Counted from the stretch's first letter, positions 46,283-58,186 are shown. The stretch: 64,000 bases of DNA from Acidisoma cellulosilyticum (GCF_020621385.1 NZ_JAESVA010000017.1:17923-81922); one strand, 5' to 3'. A program made the numbers and translations. The notes: generated by a model not told the origin, from the letters alone.

Positions 46283-46687
46283 ATGAGCGGGGACGCGGAT
46301 ATTCGCGTGCTGGTCGATTGCAAGAACATCCTGGGCGAGGGCCCGCTTTGGGATGTGGAGGAGCAGCGGCTGTATTGGATCGACAGTTTCGGCGACAAGG
46401 TCTTTCGTTGCACGGAACAGGGCACGGAGGTGCAGGAAGCGGCGGTCTATTCCGGGCAGATCGTGCGTTTCGCGCCGGACGGGACAATCGACCGCATCAT
46501 CAAGACGCCGGTGTTGAAGGCGACCAGCGTCATGTTCGGCGGTCCCGATATGGATGTCATGTATGTCACCTCCATGGCGCGTCCGCCGTTGCCGCGCTTC
46601 CCCGAGGACGGGCCGATGGCGGGCCATCTGTTCGCGATCCATGGCCTGGGCGTGAAGGGCATTTCCGAATCCCGTTTCCTTGGCTGA
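46283..46687 (+). pseudogene. SMP-30/gluconolactonase gene with internal deletion
   Basis: Only 134 residues against about 290 in the family. Residues 1 to about 52 match the start, including the metal ligand E19 in GEGPLWD. The rest matches the C-terminal end (FAPDGTIDRII, SVMFGGPDMDVMYVTS, LFAIHGLGVKG). The middle, which carries the other metal ligands (two Asn and the catalytic Asp), is missing in frame, so the lactonase is very probably inactive. The junction is near 46440-46450. Confidence 0.8.
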
Positions 46688-46696
46688 GGCATCCTG

Positions 46697-47224
46697 ATGC
46701 GCATTGTCCTGAACGGCATCGGCGTTGAGACGGAAAACGAGGATTACTGGATCGCGCCGAATGCGACCGTCATCGGCCGGGTGACGCTTTGCCGTGATGC
46801 GTCAATCTGGTGGGGCGCGGTGCTGCGCGGCGATAATGAGCGCATCACCGTCGGACAGGGCAGCAATGTGCAGGACAATGCCGTGCTGCATACCGACCCT
46901 GGCTTTCCGCTGGATATCGGCGCGCATGTGACCGTCGGCCATCAGGCCATGCTGCACGGCTGCACGATCGGGGAGAATTCGCTGATCGGCATCGGTGCCG
47001 TTATCCTCAACGGTGCGCGCATCGGTCGCAATTGTCTGATCGGTGCCATGGCTTTCATCGGGGAGGGCAAGGTCATTCCCGACAATGCCCTGGTCAAGGG
47101 CATTCCCGGCAAGGTGGTGGGGGAGGTGACGGCCGAACAGGCTGCGCGTATGCGTGCGGGCACGGATAGCTATATCCGCAATTGGCAACGCTACCGCGAT
47201 CATGCTGAGATCGCGCAAGACTGA
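46697..47224 (+). CDS. gamma-carbonic anhydrase-like hexapeptide protein
   Basis: A 175-residue left-handed beta-helix protein with the three zinc-binding histidines H65, H82 and H87. It belongs to the YrdA/PaaY/CaiE group of the gamma-CA family. Some members occur in CoA-dependent catabolic operons (for example paaY and caiE), which fits the neighbours. It starts nine bases after the SMP-30 relic. Confidence 0.9.
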   Translation: MRIVLNGIGVETENEDYWIAPNATVIGRVTLCRDASIWWGAVLRGDNERITVGQGSNVQDNAVLHTDPGFPLDIGAHVTVGHQAMLHGCTIGENSLIGIGAVILNGARIGRNCLIGAMAFIGEGKVIPDNALVKGIPGKVVGEVTAEQAARMRAGTDSYIRNWQRYRDHAEIAQD

Positions 47225-47257
47225 AGAAGCCGGCGAACGGCGCAGCGGGAGATAGAG

Positions 47258-48190
47258 ATGGCAAAAATCGCAATCGTCGGCGCAGGGTTGATCGGCCGCG
47301 CCTGGTCCATCGTCTTCGCCCGCGCCGGGCATGACGTCTGGCTTTGGGACCCGCAGGCCTCGGCCGTTTCGGCGGCGCGCGATTTCATCGCCGCGCGCCT
47401 GCCCGAATTGACCGCCGCAAATCTGCTGCGGGGCGAGAGCGAGGCTGCCATCCTGTCCCGCCTGCATGGGGCAGCAAGCCTGGAACAGGTGCTGGACGGG
47501 GCCATCTATGTTCAGGAGAACGGACCCGAAGATGTCCTGCGCAAGCGGGAGCTTTTCGCCCGCATGGACAAAATCGCGGCCCCCGAGACGATCCTGGCGA
47601 GTTCCACCAGCACCATCCGCGCCAGCCTGTTCAGCGAGGGTCTGCCCGGGGCGCAGCGTTGCCTGGTCGCCCATCCCGTCAATCCGCCTTATCTGATCCC
47701 GATCGTGGAACTTGGCCCATCCCCCTGGACCGATCCCGCTATCGTGCAGCAGGCACGCGCGCTGATGGAAGCGGCCGGCATGGTGCCGGCCATCGTGAAA
47801 AAGGAAATCGAGGGCTTCCTGCTCAACCGCTTGCAGGCTGCCTTGCTGCAGGAGGCGATGTATCTGGTCGAGGAAGGCTATGCGGACCCTGCCGATATCG
47901 ACGCGACGGTGCGCGAGGGGCTTGGTCTGCGCTGGTCCTTCATGGGGCCTTTCGAGACGATCGACCTTAATGCGCCCGACGGTCTGGCCGATTACTGCGC
48001 CCGCTACGGCGGCCCTTTCCGGGCCATGATGGCCGCGAGCAAGACCCCGTCCTGGTCCAAGGACCTGATCGGCGGCCTGCATGCAGCGCAGCGGGAGAGG
48101 CTGCCGGCCGATCAGCAGAGCGCGCGGCAGACCTGGCGGGACCGGCGGTTGATGGCGCTTTTGGCCCATAAGGCGGGCCAGCCGGGATAG
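47258..48190 (+). CDS. 3-hydroxyacid dehydrogenase (L-gulonate/carnitine dehydrogenase type)
   Basis: A 310-residue member of the 3-hydroxyacyl-CoA dehydrogenase superfamily: NAD motif GAGLIGRAW, catalytic HPVNPPYLIP, and the EIEGFLLNRLQ helix. The short, single-unit form resembles L-gulonate 3-dehydrogenase (lambda-crystallin) and carnitine 3-dehydrogenase, both of which make 3-keto acids. That product class is what the nearby BKACE would use. The exact substrate is not determinable. Confidence 0.85.
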   Translation: MAKIAIVGAGLIGRAWSIVFARAGHDVWLWDPQASAVSAARDFIAARLPELTAANLLRGESEAAILSRLHGAASLEQVLDGAIYVQENGPEDVLRKRELFARMDKIAAPETILASSTSTIRASLFSEGLPGAQRCLVAHPVNPPYLIPIVELGPSPWTDPAIVQQARALMEAAGMVPAIVKKEIEGFLLNRLQAALLQEAMYLVEEGYADPADIDATVREGLGLRWSFMGPFETIDLNAPDGLADYCARYGGPFRAMMAASKTPSWSKDLIGGLHAAQRERLPADQQSARQTWRDRRLMALLAHKAGQPG

Positions 48191-48295
48191 GGTGCCGCGT
48201 TTGCGGCTTGCAAGCCTGCCCAGGCTCCGCGAAAATCGGCGGGACGTTGAGGCGAGATGTGACGCCTGCTTCGCCTAAGCTTCGGAGGCTCGCTC

Positions 48296-49825
48296 ATTCT
48301 CGCCGAACAATCGACTTGGGGTCGTCACTGCCGTGAAGTCCGGCTTGATGGTCCACTGACGCCCGCCGCTATCGCCGCTGTCGCGCGCGGCGCCCGGCTG
48401 ACCCTGTCGGAGGGGGCCGCCGGCCGCATCCGCCATGCCCGGCTGATTGTGGAAGCGCTCTCCGTACAGGGCATTCGCGGCTACGGCATCAATACCGGGG
48501 TCGGCGCTTTGTGCGATGTGCTGATCGACCGGCCAAGGCAGCAGGCGCTGTCGCGCAATATCCTGTTCAGCCATGCGGCCGGTCTGGGGGAGGCTTTGGG
48601 CCGCGTGGAAACGCGCGCGGTAATGGCCGCCCAGATCGCGGGCTTCGCCCATGGCGCGTCCGGCGTGCGGCTGGACGTGGTGGACGCGCTGATCGACCTT
48701 TTGCGGGCGGATATTCTCCCCGTTATCCCGTCGCGCGGCTCGGTCGGCTATCTGACCCATGCCGCCGCCATCGGCCTGGTACTGATCGGCGCGGGCGAGG
48801 CGATGGTGGGCGCCGAGCGGATCAGCGGTGCCCAGGCCATGGCGCGGATCGGTCGCACGCCCCTGGTGCTGGAAGCGAAGGAGGGTTTGAGCCTGGTCAA
48901 CGGCACGCCTTGCGCGACGGGCCTGGCCTCGGTTGCGCTGGACCGTCTGCAGCGCCTGCTGGATTGGGCGGATGCCGCCGCCGCGCTGACCTATGAAAAC
49001 CTCGGCGCGCAGGCCGGGACTTTCGATGCGGTGACGCTCGCTTTGCGCAAGTCGGACGGCTTGCAGCGCGTCGGGCAGGCCATGCGGCATTGGCTGGCGG
49101 ATAGCGCGATGCTGGCCGGGCGGCTGGGCAGCCGCACGCAGGACCCGCTCAGCCTGCGGGCCGTGCCGCATGTGCATGGCGCCGCGCGCGACGCTTTCGT
49201 GGCGGCGGAGGCGGTGGTGATCCGCGAGCTTCAAAGTGTCACCGACAATCCCGCGGTGGGCGGCACGCCCGAGGCGCCGGTGGTGCGGTCGGAAGCCCAT
49301 GCGGTCGCGACCGGTCTCGCTTTGGCGCTGGATGCGCTGGCCCCGGCGGCGGCGGAATTGGCGGCGATATCGGAGCGGCGGACCGACCGGCTGGTGAACC
49401 CGCTGGTGAGCGGATTGCCTGCCTTTCTGGCGGCCGAGGGCGGTGTGTTTTCCGGCTATATGATCGCGCAATATACGGCGGCTGCTTTGGTGGCCGAGAA
49501 CCGGCGCCTGTCGCTGCCCGCCAGCCTGGACGGCGGCATTACCTCGGCCCTGCAGGAGGATATGCTGCCGCATTCCACCCCGGCGGCGCTAAAACTTCTG
49601 AGTATTCTCGACAACCTCCGCGATGTGCTGGCGATCGAGCTGCTGACGGCCGCCCAGGCCTATGACTGCCAGCCCGGTGTTGCGCTGGCACCGGCGACGG
49701 CCGCCCTGCGCGGCGCCATCCGCGCCATGGTGCCGACCTATGCGGATGACCGGCCGATGAGTGGCGATATTGTCCGGCTGCGGGATCTGCTGGAACGCTC
49801 GCCTTATGAGGTGGCTGGCGGGTAG
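48296..49825 (+). CDS. histidine/aromatic ammonia-lyase homologue lacking the MIO tripeptide
   Basis: The frame is open from 48263. Family similarity (LDGPLTPAAIAAVARGA) begins by 48341, well before the first ordinary start (GTG 48449), and a GGAGG lies eight bases before an ATT at 48296, so I use that as a tentative start. The fold matches HAL/PAL (YGINTG, TDNPAV), about 500 residues. In the active-site loop GSVGYLTH (48737-48760) replaces the usual GSVGASGDL, so the Ala-Ser-Gly that cyclises to MIO is absent and a normal ammonia-lyase reaction is not expected. The function is unknown. Confidence 0.7.
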   Translation: MLAEQSTWGRHCREVRLDGPLTPAAIAAVARGARLTLSEGAAGRIRHARLIVEALSVQGIRGYGINTGVGALCDVLIDRPRQQALSRNILFSHAAGLGEALGRVETRAVMAAQIAGFAHGASGVRLDVVDALIDLLRADILPVIPSRGSVGYLTHAAAIGLVLIGAGEAMVGAERISGAQAMARIGRTPLVLEAKEGLSLVNGTPCATGLASVALDRLQRLLDWADAAAALTYENLGAQAGTFDAVTLALRKSDGLQRVGQAMRHWLADSAMLAGRLGSRTQDPLSLRAVPHVHGAARDAFVAAEAVVIRELQSVTDNPAVGGTPEAPVVRSEAHAVATGLALALDALAPAAAELAAISERRTDRLVNPLVSGLPAFLAAEGGVFSGYMIAQYTAAALVAENRRLSLPASLDGGITSALQEDMLPHSTPAALKLLSILDNLRDVLAIELLTAAQAYDCQPGVALAPATAALRGAIRAMVPTYADDRPMSGDIVRLRDLLERSPYEVAGG

Positions 49826-49901
49826 GGGGCTTTGGGCGGTGCTGACTCAGCCGTTCGCGGCGGGCGCGCAAGACAAGGATTGGGTTGTCCTTCTTCACGT
49901 T

Positions 49902-49932
49902 CGTCAGGTTTAGTCGGAAACGCCCCCAATAC
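49902..49932. repeat. terminal fragment of a type A/B element
   Basis: Only one end survives (GTCAGGTTTAGTCGGAAACG then CCCCCAA), immediately before the stop codon of the MATE gene. This is another case of the element next to a gene's 3' end. Confidence 0.65.
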
Positions 49933-51372
49933 TCACCCCTCGTCCGTCTCGAAATTACTGGCGGCGTTGCGCCCGCCTGGCACCGCGATGATGGGCACCG
50001 GCACGCGCGCCATGGTGTCGCGGTGCAGACGGTCGACCGTCCAGAAGGCGAGGACGATCGCCAGCAGCCCGAAGACGACCGATCCGGCGGCCTGGCCGAT
50101 GAGCACGCCGAGCGGCCCGTACTGTTCCCCGAAATGGACGAAGGGGATGGTGCCGAGCGTGGCCCTGCCCCAGTTCATCACCGTCGCGTAGCCGGGGCGG
50201 CCGAGATTGTTGAAGGCGGAATTGGCCACGAACAGCCCGCCCATGAAGATCGCCGTGCCGGCAATCCAGCTACAGAACAAATGCAGCAGATCGGCCGCAA
50301 CGCCTTTGGATTGGAAGGCGAGGGCCAGCAGATCCTGCACGCTGGCCAGTATCGCCCAGGCAATCACCACGGCGATGACCATGAAAATCAGGCTCGCCCG
50401 CAGCGTTTCCTTCACGCGATCCGTGCGGCCGGCGCCGAGATTCTGCGCCATGATCGGCCCCACCGCGCCGGTCAGCGCGAAGAGCGTGCCGAACGCGACG
50501 GGCACGATACGGTCGATCGCGGCCTGGCCCGCGACCGCCGCGACGCCGAAATGCGCCATGCTGTGGGTGACGTAGGAGGAGCCGACCGGGGTGGCCAGAT
50601 TGGTCAGGATGGCGGGACCGGCGACGCGGCCGACCTGTGCCATGTCTTCGCGCGCCTGCGCGAAATCCGGCCGGCCGAGCAGCCCCTGCTTATGCACGTA
50701 ATAGAGGCCCAGAAACCCCATCATGCCGCGCGAGATGACGGTGCTGATGGCGGCACCCTCCAGCCCTAGATGCAGCGCGAAGATGAAGATCGGGTCCATG
50801 ACGGCGACCGCCAGGGCGCCGAACAGCGTCACGTTCATCGCCCGTTTGGCGGCCCCCGCCGAGCGCAGCAGCGCGCCCGCGCACATGCCGAGGATCATCA
50901 GCGGCAGGGCGGGGGAGATGATGAGGAGATAGGTGGCGGCCATGGATTTCGTTTCCCCGGTCGCCTGCAGCAGGCCCAGCAGCGGGTTGCGGGCGGCGGC
51001 AGTGAACAGGCCGAGGGCGAGGGTGATGACGGCCATGACGATCAGGCTGGTGGTCGCGATGCGCGGGGCGGTGCTGCCGCTGATGCCGTCCGCCCGGCCG
51101 ATGGCGGTGGAGACGGCGGCGCCGATCCCGATGGTGAGGCCGATGCCGATGGAAATCTGGAAGAAGCCGATGGCGCCGGCGAAGCCCACGGCGGCGGCGA
51201 TCGGCTTTTCGCCGAGCCGCGAGATATAGAAGAAGTTGAGCAGATCGACCGCGAAGACGGCGATGATGCCGATGCCACCGGTCAGCGCCATGACCGTGAC
51301 ATGCCGCATGATCGAACCAGTGAGGAAGCGGGCATGGCTGCCTTTGCTGCCCGAGGGGGGAGTTTTCGCCAT
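49933..51372 (-). CDS. MATE family efflux transporter
   Basis: A 479-residue protein with about twelve membrane segments in two homologous halves. Start ATG 51372 gives a short cytoplasmic lead before the first segment; the open frame extends to 51594 without support. It exports cationic drugs or metabolites in exchange for sodium or protons. It is convergent with the ammonia-lyase homologue. Confidence 0.9.
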   Translation of the reverse strand: MAKTPPSGSKGSHARFLTGSIMRHVTVMALTGGIGIIAVFAVDLLNFFYISRLGEKPIAAAVGFAGAIGFFQISIGIGLTIGIGAAVSTAIGRADGISGSTAPRIATTSLIVMAVITLALGLFTAAARNPLLGLLQATGETKSMAATYLLIISPALPLMILGMCAGALLRSAGAAKRAMNVTLFGALAVAVMDPIFIFALHLGLEGAAISTVISRGMMGFLGLYYVHKQGLLGRPDFAQAREDMAQVGRVAGPAILTNLATPVGSSYVTHSMAHFGVAAVAGQAAIDRIVPVAFGTLFALTGAVGPIMAQNLGAGRTDRVKETLRASLIFMVIAVVIAWAILASVQDLLALAFQSKGVAADLLHLFCSWIAGTAIFMGGLFVANSAFNNLGRPGYATVMNWGRATLGTIPFVHFGEQYGPLGVLIGQAAGSVVFGLLAIVLAFWTVDRLHRDTMARVPVPIIAVPGGRNAASNFETDEG

Positions 51373-53242
<1,870 letters not shown>

Positions 53243-53280
53243 GTTCCTGCGCGACCGACCATTCTCATAGGCGGCCTGAT

Positions 53281-54567
53281 TTGACCCCCAATGCCCGTTT
53301 CGAGGCTGCTATCGCGCTTTTGGACGCGATAGCGGCCGCCCCCCGCAAGCCTGCCGACGCGGTGGCGAATGATTTCTTCCGCAGCCGTCGCTATATCGGC
53401 AGCGGCGATCGCCGCGCGGTCTCCGACCAGGCGTGGTCCGTGATGCGTCAGCATCGCCGCCTGACCTGGTGGATCGAACGGGCGCAAGGCCAGGCCAGCG
53501 GGCGCATGCTGGTCAGCGCCGCCGCCGTTTTGGGCGGCCAGATCTACGGCGATGTCTGCGCCATGTTCTCCGGCGGGAAATACGCGCCGCAGCCGTTGGA
53601 ATCGGACGAGGCGGAGACGCTACGCCGCCTGAAGGATCATACGATCGAGCATCCGGCCATGCCGCCCGCCGTGCGGCTGGAAGTGCCGGACTGGATTTAC
53701 CCGCTTCTGGAAGCGCGTTTCGGGGCGGAAACCGATCGGGAAGTGGCGGCCATGCTGACCCCGGCGCCGCTGGACCTGCGCGTCAATATGCTGAAGGGCA
53801 CGCGCCAGCAGGCGATGGACGCCCTGGCAGCCGAAGGCATCGCCGCCAAATCCGGTCGCTTCAGCCCCTGGGGCCTGCGGGTGGAAGGGCGCCGTCCCGT
53901 CGTGACCGGTGAAGCCTTTCAGAGCGGGCTTGTCGAGATCCAGGACGAAGGCAGCCAGATCGTGGCGCTGATGGCCGAGCCCCAGCCCGGTCTGCGGGTG
54001 CTGGATTATTGTGCCGGCGCCGGCGGCAAGACGCTGGCCATGGCGATGATGATGGAAAACAAAGGCCATATCCTGGCGGCCGATACCTCCGCCCCACGTC
54101 TGGACGGCGCCGTGCGCCGGCTGCGTCGGGCGGGTGTGCATAATGTCGAGCAGCATCTGCTGGTCCCGGGCGACGGCAAATGGGCCAAGCGGCGTCGTGA
54201 GACCTATGACCGCGTGCTGGTCGATGCGCCTTGCACCGGCACCGGCACCTGGCGCCGCAACCCCGATGCGCGGGGACGGCTGACGGAGCAGGACCTGTCC
54301 GAGCTTGTGGTCAAGCAGGCCAGCATCCTGCAGGAGGCCTCGCGCTTTCTGCGCAAGGGCGGGCGGCTGGTCTACGCGACCTGCTCCGTTCTGCCGGCCG
54401 AGAATGAGGAACAGGTGCAGCGCTTCCTGGCCGCGAACGAGGATTTCGCTCTGGTCGACCCTGGTCGGCCCGAGGCCGCGAAGCTTGCCCGCAACGGCAT
54501 GGTGCATCTGACCCCGGCGAGCCACGGCACGGACGGGTTTTTCGCGGCCGTGCTCGAACGCAAGTGA
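53281..54567 (+). CDS. RsmB-like rRNA cytosine-C5 methyltransferase
   Basis: A 428-residue NOL1/NOP2/Sun-family enzyme. The SAM site is in LDYCAGAGGKT; the two conserved cysteines are in DAPCTGTGT and YATCSVLPAENE. A helical N-terminal domain of about 130 residues precedes the RNA-binding and catalytic parts. The start is TTG 53281. The 3' end overlaps the GNAT gene by four bases. Confidence 0.88.
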   Translation: MTPNARFEAAIALLDAIAAAPRKPADAVANDFFRSRRYIGSGDRRAVSDQAWSVMRQHRRLTWWIERAQGQASGRMLVSAAAVLGGQIYGDVCAMFSGGKYAPQPLESDEAETLRRLKDHTIEHPAMPPAVRLEVPDWIYPLLEARFGAETDREVAAMLTPAPLDLRVNMLKGTRQQAMDALAAEGIAAKSGRFSPWGLRVEGRRPVVTGEAFQSGLVEIQDEGSQIVALMAEPQPGLRVLDYCAGAGGKTLAMAMMMENKGHILAADTSAPRLDGAVRRLRRAGVHNVEQHLLVPGDGKWAKRRRETYDRVLVDAPCTGTGTWRRNPDARGRLTEQDLSELVVKQASILQEASRFLRKGGRLVYATCSVLPAENEEQVQRFLAANEDFALVDPGRPEAAKLARNGMVHLTPASHGTDGFFAAVLERK

Positions 54568-55094
54568 GCATCGTCCGGCCCGCCCGTGTGACGGATGCGG
54601 CCGGAATTGCGGCGGTTCATGTCGCGGCCTGGCGCAGCGCCTATCCCGGCATGCTGCCGGACCGCACGCTGACGCATCTCAACCCGGATCAGCAGGAATT
54701 GTATTATTCCCGCCTGATCCGCACCGCGCATATCGTTCATGTCGCCGTGCCGGATGCCGATGATCCGCCGCGCCCTGCCGTCATCGGCTTCGTGACGGCC
54801 GGCCCCTTGGCGCATCCGACCATCGCCGAAGGCGAGATCGAGACGCTGTACGTGCTGGATGATTTCCGCGAACAGGGCGTGGGTCGCGCGCTGATGCGGG
54901 CGGCGGCGGTGGACCTGGCGGCGCAGGGCTGCGGCAGCCTGTTCGTCTGGGTGCTCAGCCAGAATCCCAGCCGCTGGTTCTATGAGCGGATGGGCGGGGT
55001 CCGCGCGATGGAGGGCCAGGTCCGTGTCGGCGGAGAGAACCAGCCGCAGACGGCTTTCGTTTGGGACCCGATCGAACGGCTGCTGGCCGTTTAA
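54564..55094 (+). CDS. GNAT family N-acetyltransferase
   Basis: A 176-residue acetyltransferase with the acetyl-CoA loop REQGVGRAL and the NPSRWFYERMGG helix. Start GTG 54564 overlaps the stop of the methyltransferase gene (GTGA), so the genes are coupled. Substrate unknown. Confidence 0.85.
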   Translation: MSIVRPARVTDAAGIAAVHVAAWRSAYPGMLPDRTLTHLNPDQQELYYSRLIRTAHIVHVAVPDADDPPRPAVIGFVTAGPLAHPTIAEGEIETLYVLDDFREQGVGRALMRAAAVDLAAQGCGSLFVWVLSQNPSRWFYERMGGVRAMEGQVRVGGENQPQTAFVWDPIERLLAV

Positions 55095-55140
55095 GCAGTT
55101 CTTTTTTGCAAACAGGATGCCCTGCGCAAAGAACCAAAAA

Positions 55141-55186
55141 ATCTTCTGAATGAAGTCTTTTTGTTTCTTTTTCTTCAGAAAAAGAA
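55141..55186 (+). terminator. AT-rich hairpins, probable terminator before guaA
   Basis: A small CTTC/GAAG hairpin followed by TCTTTTTG, then a longer palindrome at 55166-55185 (TCTTTTTCT and its complement). It lies about 50 bases after the GNAT stop and may end that transcript. Confidence 0.5.
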
Positions 55187-55277
55187 AGATCGTCTGACTC
55201 TCCTCCCTGCTGCCATTTTCTAGGAGGTTTGCGCGCGAATCTCTTGCCTCCACCGTGGCACAGGTTCATATCGCGAC

Positions 55278-56846
55278 ATGGCACAGATCACCGCAGACCG
55301 TATCCTCATCCTCGATTTCGGCAGCCAGTTCACGCAGCTGATCGCTCGCCGCGTGCGCGAAAGCGGCGTCTATTCCGAAATCTGGCCCTTCAACACCGAC
55401 CCGCAGAAAATCGCCGATTACGCGCCGCGTGGCATCATCCTCTCGGGTGGCCCGGCCAGCGTGACCGAGGAGGTCTCGCCTCGCGTGCCGGAAATCGTCT
55501 TCCAGATGGGCGTGCCGGTGCTGGGCATCTGCTACGGCCAGCAGGCGATGTGCGCGCAGCTGGGCGGGCTGGTGGAAGGGCATGACCATCGGGAATTCGG
55601 CCGCGCCTATGTCGAGGTGACGGATAACTGCGCGCTGTTCGACGGGATCGACGAAGGCTGGGCCCCTGGCGCGCGCGAGCAGGTCTGGATGAGCCATGGC
55701 GACCGGGTGACGAAGATCCCGCCGGGCTTTCGGTCGGTCGGTGCCAGCGACGGCTCCCCCTTCGCGGCGATCGCCGATGACGAGCGTCGTTTCTACGGCG
55801 TGCAGTTCCATCTGGAAGTTGCCCATACGCCGCATGGCGCCGCCATCATCCGCAATTTCACCCATGGTGTCGCCGGCTGTCAGGGCGACTGGACCATGGC
55901 GAGCTTCCGCCAGACGCAGATCGACACGATCCGTAAACAGGTCGGCGGTGGCCGCGTCATCTGCGGCCTGTCCGGTGGCGTCGATTCCGCCGTCGCGGCC
56001 GCGCTGATCCATGAGGCGATCGGCGATCAGCTGACCTGCATCTTCGTCGATCATGGTCTGCTGCGCGAGAATGAGGCCGATCAGGTCGTGGACCTGTTCC
56101 GTGGCCGCTTCAATATCAAGCTGATCCATCGCGATGCGTCCGACATGTTCCTGGGCGCGCTGGAAGGCGTCGACGATCCGGAAAAGAAAAGAAAGACGAT
56201 CGGGAAGCTGTTCATCGACGTTTTCGAGGAGGAGGCTGCCAAGCTTGGCGGCGCCGAATTCCTGGCGCAGGGCACGCTTTATCCGGACGTCATCGAAAGC
56301 GTGAGCTTCACCGGCGGCCCCTCCGTCACCATCAAGTCGCACCACAATGTCGGCGGTCTGCCGGACCGGATGCGCATGAAGCTGGTGGAGCCGCTGCGTG
56401 AGCTGTTCAAGGACGAGGTTCGTTTGCTGGGCCTGGAACTCGGCCTGCCGCATAGCATGGTCGGCCGTCATCCCTTCCCGGGGCCGGGCCTCGCGATCCG
56501 CATTCCGGGCGCCATTTCCCGCGAGAAGCTTTCGCTTCTCCGCCGGGCCGATGCGATCTTCCTGGAGGAACTGCGGCTCAACAATCTGTATGACGCCATC
56601 TGGCAGGCTTTCGCTGTGCTGTTGCCGGTGCGCAGCGTCGGCGTAATGGGCGACGGCCGCACCTATGACCTTGCCTGTGCGCTGCGTGCGGTGACAAGCA
56701 CCGACGGCATGACGGCGGATGTCTATCCGTTCGAGGTGTCTTTCCTCTCCCGCGTTGCCAATCGCATCGTCAACGAGGTGCGCGGCATCAACCGTGTGAC
56801 CTATGACATCACCAGCAAGCCGCCTGGCACGATCGAGTGGGAGTGA
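55278..56846 (+). CDS. guaA: GMP synthase (glutamine-hydrolysing)
   Basis: A 522-residue two-domain enzyme converting XMP to GMP. The glutaminase nucleophile Cys is in GICYGQQ with the His/Glu pair in FHLEVAHT; the PP-loop [10 protein letters not shown] opens the ATP-pyrophosphatase domain; the C-terminal dimerisation domain is complete. Confidence 0.97.
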   Translation: MAQITADRILILDFGSQFTQLIARRVRESGVYSEIWPFNTDPQKIADYAPRGIILSGGPASVTEEVSPRVPEIVFQMGVPVLGICYGQQAMCAQLGGLVEGHDHREFGRAYVEVTDNCALFDGIDEGWAPGAREQVWMSHGDRVTKIPPGFRSVGASDGSPFAAIADDERRFYGVQFHLEVAHTPHGAAIIRNFTHGVAGCQGDWTMASFRQTQIDTIRKQVGGGRVICGLSGGVDSAVAAALIHEAIGDQLTCIFVDHGLLRENEADQVVDLFRGRFNIKLIHRDASDMFLGALEGVDDPEKKRKTIGKLFIDVFEEEAAKLGGAEFLAQGTLYPDVIESVSFTGGPSVTIKSHHNVGGLPDRMRMKLVEPLRELFKDEVRLLGLELGLPHSMVGRHPFPGPGLAIRIPGAISREKLSLLRRADAIFLEELRLNNLYDAIWQAFAVLLPVRSVGVMGDGRTYDLACALRAVTSTDGMTADVYPFEVSFLSRVANRIVNEVRGINRVTYDITSKPPGTIEWE

Positions 56847-56905
56847 TTTTTGGTTGATCCCGGCTAGGCCTCGCCGGCCGCGCCTTGCCCGCGCCCTGAG
56901 GCCGG

Positions 56906-58033
56906 TCAGGTCGGTTTGCCGCCGTTGGTCGGCGCGAAGGCTGGCACGCGAGGCTTGGTCTGAAGCCTGCGGTTCAGCCAGTGACGAACAGGTTCGTCAT
57001 AGAAGCGGGAGGCCGCATAGCTGACGGCGACGATCGCGCCAAAAGCGGCGCTGAAGATTGCCAGCTCCACCACCGCAGGCAAATGCTTGATATGCGCGAA
57101 ATGCGCAAAGGTCGGCTCGTGCAGAACATAGACCGGGTAGGAGACGGCTCCGGCGAATATTGCCAGTTTCCGCCATCTTCGCCCTGTCCGATCCTTTACG
57201 CCCAGAACGACAATGGCCGGAAACAAGACCAGGACGGCCAGAATATCAAACGGCCAGTCGAATGCCGGACCCATAAACATGATGCCCAGCAGGGACAGTG
57301 CCAGAACGGGGAAGGGTATTGAGGGCAGCACCGCGACACGCGACGGCGTCAGCAGGTGATGCAGGGCGACGCCGATAAAGAAGGCGCAGCCGATACGGGC
57401 GATGCCGGTCGATAGGGTTGATAGATCACTGCCGCCATTCAGATAATGTTGCTTGATCGCGAAGACAATATCGGCGCCCGACCCAAGAGTGATCGCGAGG
57501 ATCGTCATGCCGAACAGAATTGTTCTGCTTTTCAGGACGAGGATGGCCGCATAGAGAATATTGACCCAAACCTCCAGCATCAGCGTCCAGAGCGGGATGT
57601 CGAGCGGAAATAACGCTCCGCCGAAGGTTTGCTTGTCCGGATAAGGGATCAGCAGCAATCCAAATATGGCCGCGATAAAAATTCGCGACCGGTCGATATC
57701 GACGGCCGGGGAGAAATGGTAGGATGCGACCAGCTTCGACGCGAAACCGCAGGCGATTCCCAGCAGGATCATCGGATAAAGCCGGATCAGCCGGATTTTA
57801 ACGAAACGCAGCAGCGTCATATGGGCGCGCAATTTCGTCTCATAAGCCCTGGCAACGACAAGCCCGCTCAAAATCAAGAAAAAATCGACCGCGAGATAGC
57901 CATGAAATGGCGTCGAGACCCCGCCATGGGCCTGACCCGTCATATGGTACCAAACGACGGCAAAAGCGGCGATACCTCTGAGACCGTCCAATGCCGCAAT
58001 ATGCTGATGACCCGCCTTATCCGGCTCCATCAT
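56906..58033 (-). CDS. acyltransferase 3 family membrane protein
   Basis: A 375-residue protein with about ten membrane segments. The N-terminal LDGLRGIAAFAVVWYH segment carries the family's conserved Arg and His. Such proteins acetylate or succinylate surface polysaccharides or lipids. It is convergent with guaA. The acceptor is unknown. Confidence 0.9.
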   Translation of the reverse strand: MMEPDKAGHQHIAALDGLRGIAAFAVVWYHMTGQAHGGVSTPFHGYLAVDFFLILSGLVVARAYETKLRAHMTLLRFVKIRLIRLYPMILLGIACGFASKLVASYHFSPAVDIDRSRIFIAAIFGLLLIPYPDKQTFGGALFPLDIPLWTLMLEVWVNILYAAILVLKSRTILFGMTILAITLGSGADIVFAIKQHYLNGGSDLSTLSTGIARIGCAFFIGVALHHLLTPSRVAVLPSIPFPVLALSLLGIMFMGPAFDWPFDILAVLVLFPAIVVLGVKDRTGRRWRKLAIFAGAVSYPVYVLHEPTFAHFAHIKHLPAVVELAIFSAAFGAIVAVSYAASRFYDEPVRHWLNRRLQTKPRVPAFAPTNGGKPT

Positions 58034-58186
58034 TCTTCCCTTTTAGCCGAGTTCCTTTCGTATTTTATTCGGAATGAATGATCTACCTGCCCAATTTGAC
58101 TAATGGTTTATTCAGATTTGGTTCAAGCTTCGACTATATCCTCAGGGCAAACCGGCCAGATCTTAAACCAGAGCTTAAGCCAGATC

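Noticed and set aside
53433..53912. Alternative frame inside the RsmB-like gene
   Set aside because: The main frame has both catalytic cysteines and the SAM motif; the alternative has none.
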